From contig JARWIR010000001.1 of assembly GCA_029959085.1 (NCBI GenBank), forward strand, positions 23,117,730 through 23,181,729: a stretch of DNA of 64,000 nt, written 5' to 3'. This DNA comes from Nemophila menziesii. Lineage: Eukaryota > Streptophyta > Magnoliopsida > Boraginales > Hydrophyllaceae. This document shows positions 47,527 to 58,399 of the stretch, in pieces. Position 1 is the stretch's first letter. The number at the start of each line of letters is the position of its first letter. The notes below the pieces were generated by a model. It saw nothing but the letters and a program-made list of their open reading frames with translations. It was not told the origin of the DNA and did no database searches. The position numbers and the translations under genes were made by a program.

Positions 47527-49003
47527 GTTCGTTCTCAGGGATAGATTGGTTGACTCTAATGTTATCTATTAGTGAAGTAATTGCAAATAACGGAAAAATA
47601 AAAGATATAATATATGTTGGGGTTTTTGATTAACAATCTAAAATGCATAAGTAAATTAAATACTAAATTAATTATACTAAAATGGAAATACGCAAGTAAA
47701 ATGAGGTAGGCGCGAGAGAAAGGTAGTACTTGAGTCACGCTAGGGTTTCACCGCAAACTTTCCTAATTAATGTTTCCTTTTGAGGGTTGAGTTTTTATTC
47801 ATACGCTGGTCGGGATTTTAAAATCTCTTAGCACTCGTCAGGGTGGACCTAAAAGCTCTCCTACGGTCTTATAAACCCCGTCAGGGTGATTAAAACCATT
47901 TTCGGATGATTATTTCTTACCTCATTGGCTAATGGCTAGTCAAGCATGTCAAGGACATATGCGGATACCATCGACAAGTACTTAGTTCTATACCTAAACC
48001 TCCCGTCAAGGTGATCCATACGCCACTATATGGAATAGCCTAGGTACTAAAACTTATTCCTAGTTCATGCCTCTAAGAATAATAAACAAGCGTAAATTAA
48101 AAGCCAACATAATTAAGACTCAATTTACATTAATTCAATCCCAAATTGGAAAATACTAATTATTAAAGAAAGGGTTCAACCCATGTTGCGGTTCTCAAGT
48201 ACAATAAAAACTTAGCTAATAATTGAAATTAAAATGAAAGAAGAAATTAAAATAATGGAATTCATGTTCAACAAAAAGAGAATAAAATTAAAGACCTAAT
48301 TAGGAGGTTGGATTTGGCTGTTGAATTGGAGATGTTGAAGTCTCCAGCTCTTGGCTTCTTCCTTCTTCCTTGCTTCTGCCTTTTTCTCTGACGCTCTGAC
48401 TTTGTGGAAAGTGAATTGTGTGTAAAAATAAAGTCAAAAAGCCTATTTATACTATGATTTTCGGACTTAGGCTAAATTAAAAGAAAAATCAAATATTAAA
48501 TGGCCCAAGTCCACTCTTCAAGCCCAAAATCTCGTAATTGGTTTACATCCTTCACGAAAACGGATGTAACTTTGTCAATATAACTCCGAATTGACTCATT
48601 CAACTTGTTAATTCTTCGTAACTCGATAAGGTACGAATATTCATCATAACTCAGATACTGAATCCATCTTTATGTGGCTCGAAATCAGCAATTACCATTA
48701 GCCTTCCAGATTTTTAACTCAAATTTGTCAACTCCTCGGGATATTTCTTGTAGCTTTTGACTTCTTACACGATCTAAGACTTCTATTCTTGATTCCTCTC
48801 CTTGCTAGTATTAGAAACCTACAAACTTTTCACTAAAACAATCCATATTACGCGCAAAAACTTAATGAATCAAAAATATTAAAATCTAAGGAGAGAAAAT
48901 AAAATATAGCATGTTATTACTAAAAGTCTATCGGATTAGTCAAATAATCACCTAATTTGATGTCTCCTAAGGGCATATAAATAGAAAAAAAGAGGAGACA
49001 TCA
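47514..49003 (-). repeat. 5' LTR of the Athila-type element, 3' end deleted
   Basis: On the minus strand it starts TGATGTCTCCTC at 49003 and matches the LTR at 37017-38586 until ATGTGATAAACAAG at 47514-47527. The last roughly 95 bases, the primer-binding site and gag are missing beyond that point. Confidence 0.88.
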
Positions 49004-49295
49004 CGAAGCTTGGCTCCTGGTGGTGGACGGAGATTGGCTCCTGGTGGTGGCCGGAGCTTGGCTCCTAGTGGTGGAGGCAGTTGAAGATTTTTGTTTTTTG
49101 TTTTTGTTCTAACGTGGGTGTGAAGAAGATGATTCCTTTTTGTTTTTTGTTTTTCTATCAATAAAACAAGCATTTGATTCTCTTTTTTGTTTTTAATGAT
49201 TTAAAATGTTTTTAATATTAAAAAAACTGCACATGCGTGGCACATAACCTAGTTAATGGCAGAAATGGACGGAATCCGTCCACACAGGGGGTAAC
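49004..49295. mobile_element. Foldback element, right portion
   Basis: Reverse copy of 35990-36240: three 27-bp units of GGAGCTTGGCTCCTGGTGGT, then GTTCTAACGTGGGTGTGAAG, ATTAAAAAAACTGCACATGC and GGACGGAATCCGTCC (a 15-bp perfect palindrome at about 49269). It is separated from its left portion by the LTR retrotransposon. Confidence 0.6.
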
Positions 49296-49329
49296 TACCT
49301 ACGCAAAACCATTAATAGCTCATGGGGTA

Positions 49330-50760
49330 TATCTGCTAGATGTCACACTGAAAGAAAAGGTTTTAACACATATCTTATCACCTTTGGAGAAGCCGAGGAT
49401 CTCAATATTGTTTGGAACAATAGACCTTGGAATGTTATTGGAAAACATGTACTTCTCTCAAAATAGGACTCTACTAAAAGGTTAAACTGAAACACAACTC
49501 GACACTACTTCCTTCATTGTGTAGATTCATGGAATCCCTCTGCTTCTTATCAATGAGAATAATGCTAGAAAGATAGCAACTCAACTCGGATAACTCTACC
49601 CATGTAAACACCTTCAAAGAATTTTCTATTGGTATAACTAGAATGGATTAAAACATTTGTGAACCTATTACTGCTATTTATGCTATTTTTCTTGAAGATG
49701 GTCACTCAATCAAAGGACTTCTCAAATTTGAGACAATGTGTGATCTATGTTACAGCTGTGGAATTCTAGATCATGGGAAGAAAATTTCACAAACAAAAAA
49801 AAACTCAAACACAAGCTTACTAAATCCATTAATGGCTTTGAACCAAAGAACAATCAAGAGGTAGGAAAAATCAAACGAAAAAATACTACAAAATCAACAT
49901 CCTTCTATGAGTCAAAAAACCGAGTCACTCAGCAACTCAATCAAACTCACAACGCTTCAGATTCAAATTCAAAATTGAATAAAACAAATTAACCTGTTTT
50001 TACTGCACATCGTTTGATAAGACAGCCATTAAATGGTGCAGCTAGGGTTTCACGATTTGGGAAAAAATTGTCTGCCAACATTTTCCTCTCTCTACTACTA
50101 GAAATAGAATTCTAAAGCCAAATGATCTAACTTTGGAGCCATCTAATCCTATGGCGAACGATATTCTTAAAGAGGCTAACAAAAGTATTTTTACTACTCC
50201 AACAAAATCCACCCAAAAATTACACCGACCCAAATCTCTTTTGGCTCTCTTGAAAATCCCACTAAGATACAAAAATATCATTTCTACCACATTAACCAAA
50301 ATAAAAACCTCTCTTCACCTTTGCACCAATACTCTAGCTCCACCGGTTCCACTCTACCCTCCTCACCAAAATCCCCAAATCACACACCACTATCTTACAT
50401 GAACCTAGTATACAATATCCTCTATTCTCCAATATTGAAACACTTGAAACACCAAATACTCTCTTTCTCAATTATAAGCCCCAATTTAACAAACAATTTG
50501 TCTATGATATCTCAACTACACAGAGATAAATCAAACAAGACAAATAATGGGCTAAGAGATGGATATTCCTACGAAAAATCAATCTTTACTACAGAAAATG
50601 AAAATGGATTCAAATACAATCATGGATGAAACTAAAATTACTTCACAAACAAATCCTACAGCTCCAGAGGATCAACATATGAGTGAAACAAATACTTCTA
50701 CATATTCAATCACTGAAGAAACTTCAAAGGCTTGAATGTTTGACCTTGAACAAACCCACA
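49330..50760 (+). pseudogene. LINE ORF1 with DUF4283 and zinc-knuckle remnants
   Basis: In shifting frames it reads FGEAEDLNIVWNNRPW and VIGKHVLL (DUF4283 core), then a VDSWNPSASYQ/IHGIPLLLINENNARKI-like stretch and a degenerate zinc knuckle CDLCYSCGILDHGKK at about 49740-49785. After it comes a low-complexity Pro/Thr/Lys-rich tail, as in the ORF1 at 479-1552. Many stops. The family's ORF1 protein coats the element RNA. Confidence 0.65.
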
Positions 50761-50761
50761 G

Positions 50762-53700
50762 GGTATATGATACATATCTGTTGGAACTGCCAAGGGATTG
50801 GTACCCCCTTAACAATTCTGTCACTTAGGGATGTTGTCTGGCTCCATCACCCTAAGGTAATATTCCTCTCCGAGAGTATGAATAAAATTAATGTTACGAA
50901 TACTCTTGCACAAACCTTGAATATAAAAATTATTGCCATTATTGATCACGTGGGAAAGGAAGAGAGCCTCTTACTTCTAGTTGACCATAATTATAATATT
51001 ACTATCGATAAACAAACACAATATTATATCCACTGTAAGATAGTTGATGAGAATATGCAATCTTTCTACACCACTTCACCCTAATGATGCTTTAAAAGAC
51101 CAAATCATTGTTGAATTAATTAATATAGCTAATACAATACCTACCAATACTCCCTGGAACATTCTTGGTGATTTCAACATCATAAAATCACCTGATGAGA
51201 AACTGGGAGGTATTACTTCTTCTCAAAGTGACATCTTAAAATTGAACACTTTTATGCATGATACTGACCTTCATGATATAATTTCAAAGGGATTTTTTTA
51301 TACTTGGAGCAATAGAAGGTCTGGTAAAACCCTAATTAAAGAAAAAAATTATAGGGGTATTGCAAATGATAGTTGGGAAAAAGTTTTATCCTAATGCTTG
51401 GCTTACCTTTTTGCCACCTATTGGCTCTGATCATAGTCCTTTAATCTTAAACGTTAAAATTTCTATAAGAAAATCTCAAAGATTCTATTACAGAAAAGAT
51501 TGGAACTTTGAACATGATATTAATGATATAATCCAAAAAATTGAAACTTCATATCAATAACATTGGAAAAGGTATTCTTAGATTTGGTAAAAAAATTAAA
51601 TGCTACCACTACTGTTCTTATTAAATGGGCTAGAATTAAAAGAATAAACAGTAGAGCTCGTATCAAAACCCTTATGAAAGAACCTGAGCTTCTTAATACT
51701 CAAATTATAGTTGATTATGATCATATAAATTCCATAAATCGTGAACTTGAATATTTATGGAACAAAGAAGAAGAATATTGGAAACAAAGATATAAAATTC
51801 AGTGGGTAAAGTTTGGTGATAAAAACACCACCTATTTTAATGCTTTTACTAAACTTAGAAGAAAAATAAATATAATTTCCTCCTTAATGAATAATGACGG
51901 AAATTGGACTTCTGGCCCTATTGAGATACAAAATATAATAACCTCTCATTTTAATTCCATCTTTACTACTGCTGGGACAAGGGATTACTCTACCATCTTA
52001 GAGATAATCGATCCTATTGTAACATCTAATATGAATAAAATCCTTGAAAAACATGTTACTATAAATGAAATAAAAAAAGTTGTTTGGGACCTAGGGAGCA
52101 ATAAAGCTCCTGGCCTTGATGGATATTCTGACTTCTTTTATAAACAACATTGGGAGATTATAAAATTTGATCTCATGAAGTTTGTAACCGACTTTCTCTA
52201 TAATAATAGTTCTCTTACTCATATAAATAGTACTTACATCACCTTAATACCAAAAATTAGGGACCTTTGACTATAGGTCACTATAGACCTATAAGTTACC
52301 CCAATTTTCTATATAAAATACTCGCATGTATCTTTGTAGCTAGATTAAAACCTCTGATGAATAATATTATATCTAAGGAATAAACAGCTTTCATTCCTGG
52401 AAGATATTTCAGGAAAACATTATAATAGCCCATAAGGCCATTACTTACCTTAAAAAAACCATAAATTCCAAAAATTATACTGTTGCTATCAAGGTAGATG
52501 TATCAAAAGCTTTTGAAAACGTTGAAGGGGGCTTTTTGATTGATATGATGAGAAAACTAGGTTTTTCAAAAACTTGGCAAAAAATTATATACAAGTGCAT
52601 TTCAACATTCTCTTATTTTGTTTTAATAAATGATACGCCTATAGGTCTTCATCAACCCACTAGAGGTTTGAGACAGGGGGGGGGGGGGGGTCCCCTACCC
52701 CGTTTCTCTTTTGCATCTTAGTCAAGCTCTAAGTTCTATTATTAAAGATAAAGTAAAAAAATAATTTTATTCAAGGGGTAAAGCTTGCTATAAATTGCCT
52801 CTCTATATATCATATTCTTTTTGCTGATGACAGCTTGTTCATCCTAAAAGCAAATTAAGATGAATTTGAACAATTCCTTGATGTTATCAACAAATATTCA
52901 TATGCATCTGGTAAAAAAATAAATCTAAATAAAAGTGGCATCATTTACAGTAAAAATACACCAACAAATGATATGGCTTATCTCACCTCACCTATCATAA
53001 TGAATCACCTCCTTGACTTGGGAAAATACCTTGGTTTTCCCTCTGACTAGGGAAGATAAAAAATCAAATCACTTGAATGGATAGTAGAAAGAATTATAAA
53101 AAACTAAATTATTGGAATACAAAATTATTATCTACTAGTGGTGAAGAAACACTTATAAAAGCTATCATCCATTCTATCCTTGTTTATACAATATCTCTCT
53201 TTCTCATCCCTATTACCACTTGTAACATTATGAGTAGCTTAATGGCTGCTTTTTGATGGGGTAATATAGGAGAGAGAGAGAGAGAGAAAATCACTAGAAA
53301 GACTTAAACACCTTAGAACTTCCTAAATTTGAAGGTGGGATGGGATTCAAAAAGTTATATGCTTAAAATTTAGCTCTCATAGCTTCCACAGCTTGGAAAC
53401 TAAATCAAAATAAACAATGTCTTGCCTATAAAATCCTTAAAGGAATTTATTTTCATAATAGTGATTTCTCATCTGCTTCAGCTAATGCTAGTGTTTCCTG
53501 GTGTTTTAAATCGCTCATCAAAGGCCGAGATATCTTTTTTTTTAAAATTCAAATGGGCTATTGGCAACGGTGATAATATAAACATCTGGAACTCTCATTG
53601 GCTTACTTCGAGAAAATCCATCTTAAAATCCAATAACTCAAAACTAAATCTAGTTTCTGTACTTATGATAAATGATACAAATAACTGGAACACTGAACTA

Positions 53701-55106
53701 GTGTTAAAAACCTTTGATCCTGAAACGGATAATGCAATACTTACCTTAGACAAGCCTTAAACAAGGATCGAAGGCAAACTCTGCTGGAACATCACTACTA
53801 CAAGGGCCCTTACAACCAATAGTTGTTATAATTACAACATTTATAAAGATATTAATAATGATAAAGCTATAAAATCTCTTAACTCCTCTTCCTCTTATAC
53901 TATTGATGAAGACTATTGGAAAAAGCTTTGGCTCTTAAAGCTACCTCCAAAGATACTTATATTTCTTTGAAGGCAGCTACAAATGCCTTGCCTACCAAAA
54001 AAAAAACTTTTTGATAGAAAATATGCCTTGAATAGCCTTTGTAAAGTGTGCAATGATAATAGTGAAACCATTGAGCATATATTCTTTAACTGTCCAAGCT
54101 CTAGAGCCACTTGGCTTGCATCTCCTATTTTCTTCTTATCAAACTCAAAATCTACTCATAGAGTTGAATATTGGCTTCATTTTTTATGAGCTTAAATGAT
54201 TTTCATGATGAGTTTGATAGAAATTTAGTTGAGGTAGCAGCCTGGATTGCCTGGTTTACTTAGAAGAGTAGAAATAACTTCCTCTTTGAGAATAAAGAAA
54301 TCTTGCCTGTGATGAATATAAAAAAAAGCCTATATAGCCTATGATGAATATAAAAAAAATTATATGTCTGAGGCTAATCATACTATTAATATTGTCGTTG
54401 CTACTCAAAGTAATATTACAAAATCTCATAATCATAACAATAATTCTATTACTCATATTACCATGGAAGCTGATAAGACTATATCACAAAGTATTTATGA
54501 AAAAAATCCCATAGCAAATACAGATAACAACACCATTAACACTCATTTAAATCAAAATTTATCCAACTTATATAATATACAAAACTTATTTAATAACACT
54601 TTTTTTTTAAATAACACTTTTTTTTTAAATAACACTTTGCTAATATATGTTGATGCATCTATTTCTTCACAACTTAATATTACTACTGCGCCTTGTACTT
54701 TCAGTAATCCACAAGGTCCTTTTTTGTATGGATACACTTGGAAATTCTCAGCCAACTCACCAGTAGAAGCTGAATTATTTGAAATTCGAAACACAGTTTC
54801 AAAAGCTAAAAGACATCATCAACAAAAAAAATCATCTGAAGAGTGACTGCCAAGCTATTGTGAGAACTCTCCAATCAAGATCTTTCTTCAGTAATTGTTT
54901 CTTATAACCTATATTTGAACATATATTGCAGTTGGCGCAAAATCTACAAATCTCCTACTCTTATATCAACAAGAGACACAACAAATCGACTGATTGGCTT
55001 GCTAGACAAGAAATACATAATTTCTTGCTTAGTAATTGGGCCTCCCAACCCCTTCTCATTTAGTTCACCTTCTAAATAATGATTTTTTAGTTATTGGTGT
55101 AGGTTG
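50762..55106 (+). pseudogene. LINE ORF2, heavily mutated
   Basis: The endonuclease is recognisable by WNCQGIG, LSES, LGDFNII and GSDHSPL. RT is recognisable by NKAPGLDGYSDFFY, VDVSKAFENVE, RQG followed by a 15-base G run that destroys the DPLSP part, and FADDSLF. A zf-RVT region lies near 54030-54110 (CKVCNDNSETIEHIFFNC) and an RNase H start near 54640 (IYVDASI). I count more than fifteen stops or shifts. The duplicated TTTTTTTAAATAACAC units at 54599-54635 are a local slippage product. Confidence 0.8.
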
Positions 55107-55489
55107 AAAAAATTTCTATAATTATTATGATACTACTTGTTAGTTTTCTTTAATCTACATTTTATTTTTGAGTAAAAAAAAAGATATATATTGTTACTCT
55201 TATCATCTATATTATATTTCAGAGTTTCTTCTACGGTCCAAATTTACCCACATAAGTGGTGGCCAGGATTAAATCTGGCTAAACATAAGTGGTGGCGAGG
55301 ATTTAATCTAGTTAAACATAAGTGATGGTCAGGATTGATTCTAGCCCCACTTATCATTAATGTCTTATTTATTCAATATTTTTTTCCTTCTTCCCTGTTT
55401 AGCTCAAAATTAGACCGTTTATCTCCTTAGATTTCTTATAAACTCATTTTTATTAATCAAGTTAAAATTTATCTCTTCACACTCACATT

Positions 55490-55825
55490 TAAACAAAAAA
55501 TAAAAAATAAATCTCTTCGCTCACCTTCCCATCCGCTCTTCTAAACAAGAGAACGGGTCGCCACTCAAAACCATTCTCCACCATCATCCACCCGTCTTGG
55601 TGAAGAACATATATTAAGGTAAAAAATTAATTTTTACCAGTAAAACTCTAAAACCTAAAACTCATCTCTATACACTCACATTCATTGGTACAAAAAACAT
55701 AAAGGAATCTCTTCACAAATACACCTTTCAATCAAGCCGCTCTCCTGCACAAGAAAACTACCGCCACTTAGGGACCATTCTCCACCATCATCACCTGGCT
55801 TGACGAAGAACCCAAATTAAGGTAA
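55490..55825 (-). repeat. Two copies of the dispersed GGTGGAGAATGG family
   Basis: AATCTCTTC(G/A)C..., CCGCTCTTCT or CCGCTCTCCTGCACAAGA, and ACCATTCTCCACCATCATC recur at about 55500-55600 and 55705-55800, the reverse of the copies at 22780 and 36840. Confidence 0.55.
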
Positions 55826-56479
55826 AAAAATTTACCATGGTAACTCTAAAAATAAATTAATTTTTCAAGATTATCTGATAATGAATATAAAGACTTTGTG
55901 GGCTACTTTACATTATTTTCTTCATTCTGAAAGGACGGTTTATCGACAACATGAGTATCTATGGCTGGATGATTTGATTATTTTGGAAATTATTCAGAGA
56001 AGTATATGGTAAGGCATGGGAAACTTGCAGCAGAAGATAGGGCAAACATGTGTAAATAATTATAAACCTGGTTTAAATGTTACTTTTTGCCCATTTGGCT
56101 TATGTGTGGTCTTTTAAAATCAAGAGACAATTTAATAAGATGGGTTTTCTTTATTATACTTGAAAGGCTTTTAATGCTGTGTAAATTAATATTTATTAGA
56201 TGAGAGTGAAGTATCTAAAAGTCGGCTTGAGAAAGCAAATACAGTTATAGACATCATGAGTAGTGCGCTGTCTCTCATGGCTCTGATTAATGAAAATTCA
56301 TAATGTATTTGGGAATAAGGCCACTCTAATTGACTAGGTCAGTCTTACAATATAAGTTTTTTGACTTTTCCAGAAAACACTTCTCTACTCATCAATCCAT
56401 GAACAAACGACCTAAAAGAGTTTTTTTTTTGTTTTTTTAATGTTATACCCTGGTTATTCAAGCGTTATTTAAAAAAATA

Positions 56480-56710
56480 GGGTTCAACCTTAACGGTAAC
56501 ATTTAACCTTAAACTCTACTTTAAATCTTGAACTTTTAATACTAACCTTAACTTTCATCTTAAGCTTAATCTAAACTAAATAAAGACTAATCGCGCTAAT
56601 ATTTGACCTTAAACTTCATATCTTATTAGATCTTAACCTTAAACCTTAAATCTTAAATCTTAAATTTTAACCTTATCCATAACCTTAACCTTGACTTTAT
56701 CCATTAAACC
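56480..56710. repeat. Degenerate AACCTTAA short repeats
   Basis: About twenty copies of CTTAAC, CCTTAAA or related hexa/heptamers in 230 bases. It resembles, but is not, the plant telomere unit CCCTAAA. Confidence 0.6.
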
Positions 56711-57646
56711 TAAGTTTGATTCCCGTCAGCTAAACAATTTTTTTTTTTGAATGTTTTCAGACATAGATTTTGCCTAGTTATATTATATATCATCCATTTC
56801 TTTGTCTCTTTTAATTAGTTGTTCGAATAAACTTGTACTTCGAAAATAGTCAACAATTTATACTCATCAGTATATTTTGATTTGAACTACCAAAAACAGA
56901 AAAAGAAAATGAACGTAAAAGATGTGGTACAAGAAGCTTTGTTTGTTTGAAGTTTGAAGTGATGTCCCATATAATAACATGGGTAGTCGCTAAACAACCA
57001 GCCCATGTCTCGTCATTGCATTATTGATCATGAAATATCAAATATGGAAATGCTATAAGCCTATAATTGCTGTCCACCTAACAAAATAGAAGAAAAGAAA
57101 TTCGAATGACAAGAAGAAACGATATTACGGATCGCATATTAATTATACATATTGTAATGTCAAAGTGATGAGTTTTTATTTTTATTTTTTGGCCATATCA
57201 ATTGACACTTTATCCTATATGTTATACGCCTATCTAATAATATATTGTTATTAGTTACTTGGCTTAAGATTTTTGTTGAACATTTAGATATCTTCCATGT
57301 TTTATCTCTTTTCTTTAGTTGATGAATTATCACTTTCTGATAAATAAAATGTTTTAACAAGTCTGGACCATTAGATTTTTTTTTTTTTTTTGTTATAATC
57401 TGAATTGCTAGTTGAACAATCACACAAAATGGTAAATCATTCATGAACATTGAGGAAACCAAACTTTCGTTTATTCATTATACAGAAAAGGTAGCATCAC
57501 CGATGTTTAATGTACATACCATTTTATTCTGTATTTTGTGATAAATTATATTTTTCACGATTAGGTCCACTACTTTTAATACTTAAGTGAAGATAACTAA
57601 GTTTCAGTTATAATTGTTCAAATGGTTAATAATATTATGTGATTTT

Positions 57647-57758
57647 TTTTTTTAGATAGGAGAGCCACACTTTAAACTCGAAGTCAATGACTCAGTTCAA
57701 ACCTCCACCACTAGATTGGATGACCAAGATCTTAACCAGTAAACTAATCCTAGCTGGT
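57647..57758 (-). mobile_element. tRNA-type SINE, about 112 bp
   Basis: On the minus strand: AGCTAGGATTAGTTTACTGG and TTAAGA (tRNA-like A box), then GGAGGTTTGAACTGAGTC (B-box-like), then a short body and an A tail of about 11. A target duplication TAATATTATGTGATTTT lies at 57630-57646 and 57759-57775, a length typical of LINE-driven insertion. RNA polymerase III would transcribe an intact copy; the B box here has T in place of the conserved C. Confidence 0.82.
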
Positions 57759-57817
57759 TAATATTATGTGATTTTGGGATACGAGTTATCCCAAACAAAT
57801 AATTATGTTAGATATAA

Positions 57818-57820
57818 AAA

Positions 57821-57872
<52 letters not shown>
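57818..57872. repeat. (CA)n(TA)n compound microsatellite
   Basis: About 13 CA units run directly into about 13 TA units. Open frames reading across it are artefacts. Confidence 0.95.
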
Positions 57873-57873
<1 letters not shown>

Positions 57874-57875
<2 letters not shown>

Positions 57876-58082
57876 GTAAAACCCGTGTCTGAAGACACTA
57901 AAGTAAAAATGAATTTCGTTGACAGGAATCGAACCAAGGTTAAAAAAAAAACCCGTGTCTGAAGACACTAAAGCAAAAATGAATTCCGTTTACAGGAATC
58001 GAACCCAGGTTCAAAAAAAAAAACCGTGTCTGAAAACACTAAAGCAAAAATTAATTTCGTTGATGGGAATCGAACCCAGGTT
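57874..58082 (-). repeat. Three tandem units with tRNA B-box-like motif
   Basis: Units of about 65-75 bp at 57874-57946, 57950-58019 and 58020-58082 share GTGTCTGAAGACACTAAAG and GGAATCGAACCCAGGTT. On the minus strand each has GGTTCGATTCC, a perfect RNA polymerase III B box in units 2 and 3 and one mismatch in unit 1. GTGTCTGAAGACAC is a hairpin-forming inverted repeat. Each unit ends in an A run on the plus strand. No A box or cloverleaf is seen, so these are not tRNA genes. Confidence 0.75.
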
Positions 58083-58224
58083 CCCTGAGTGAAGGGGCCA
58101 GAATCAATCCTGGCCACCACTTATGTTTAGCCAGATTAAATCCTGGCCACCACTTATGTTTGACCACATTAAATCCTGACCACCACTTATGTGGATAACT
58201 CTGGACCGTAGAAAAAACTTTAAA

Positions 58225-58227
<3 letters not shown>

Positions 58228-58269
<42 letters not shown>
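58228..58269. repeat. (TA)n microsatellite
   Basis: About 20 TA units directly outside the right end of the 3-kb element. Confidence 0.95.
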
Positions 58270-58271
<2 letters not shown>

Positions 58272-58399
58272 AGAATTATAACCACGCCTTTTTTGTCCAA
58301 AATAAAAAAACCACACCTTTTCCAATTTAAGATAAATAAATTAAATTGAAATTCAGAAGGTAACTAATACAACTTTTTTCTAGTGATGCGATAGTTACC

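Larger units (their letters stand above)
37017..49003 (-). mobile_element. Athila-type Ty3/gypsy LTR retrotransposon, gag deleted
   Basis: Minus-strand element with a 3' LTR at 37017-38586, a 5' LTR at 47514-49003 and, between them, protease, reverse transcriptase, RNase H, integrase and an env-position frame in that order. The flanks CGGAG (37012-37016) and CGAAG (49004-49008) form a 5-bp target duplication with one mismatch. The two LTRs look about 95 percent alike by eye. Gag, the primer-binding site and the last roughly 95 bases of the 5' LTR are gone, with the junction at 47513/47514. Pol has several frameshifts. A solo LTR of a related element sits inside at 40486-41922. Confidence 0.85.
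49300..55182 (+). mobile_element. L1-type LINE, degenerate but with all domains
   Basis: Carries remains of ORF1 with DUF4283 and zinc knuckle, then ORF2 with endonuclease, RT, zf-RVT and RNase H, and ends in an A run at 55174-55182. It is more diverged than the other two plus-strand LINEs, though ORF2 ends in the same IGVG at 55106. Its start directly follows the foldback element. Confidence 0.82.
55223..58219. mobile_element. 3-kb element with inverted terminal tandem arrays
   Basis: The left end AGTTTCTTCTACGGTCCA and, read inward, the right end AGTTTTTTCTACGGTCCA are followed on each side by three head-to-tail copies of a roughly 36-bp unit (CATAAGTGGTGGCCAGGATT plus TAATCTGGCTAAA), together about 130 bp of inverted similarity. 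The interior is non-coding and holds a SINE and the tandem units at 57874-58082. No clear target duplication was found, since the right flank is a TA microsatellite. It is a non-autonomous DNA transposon of unknown group, or a pair of inverted repeats that only looks like one. Confidence 0.6.

Noticed and set aside
56480..56710. Interstitial telomere array
   Set aside because: Units vary around AACCTTAA and do not match the plant telomere CCCTAAA in register.
57874..58082. tRNA genes
   Set aside because: B boxes are present, but no A box, anticodon stem or acceptor stem pairing could be drawn.
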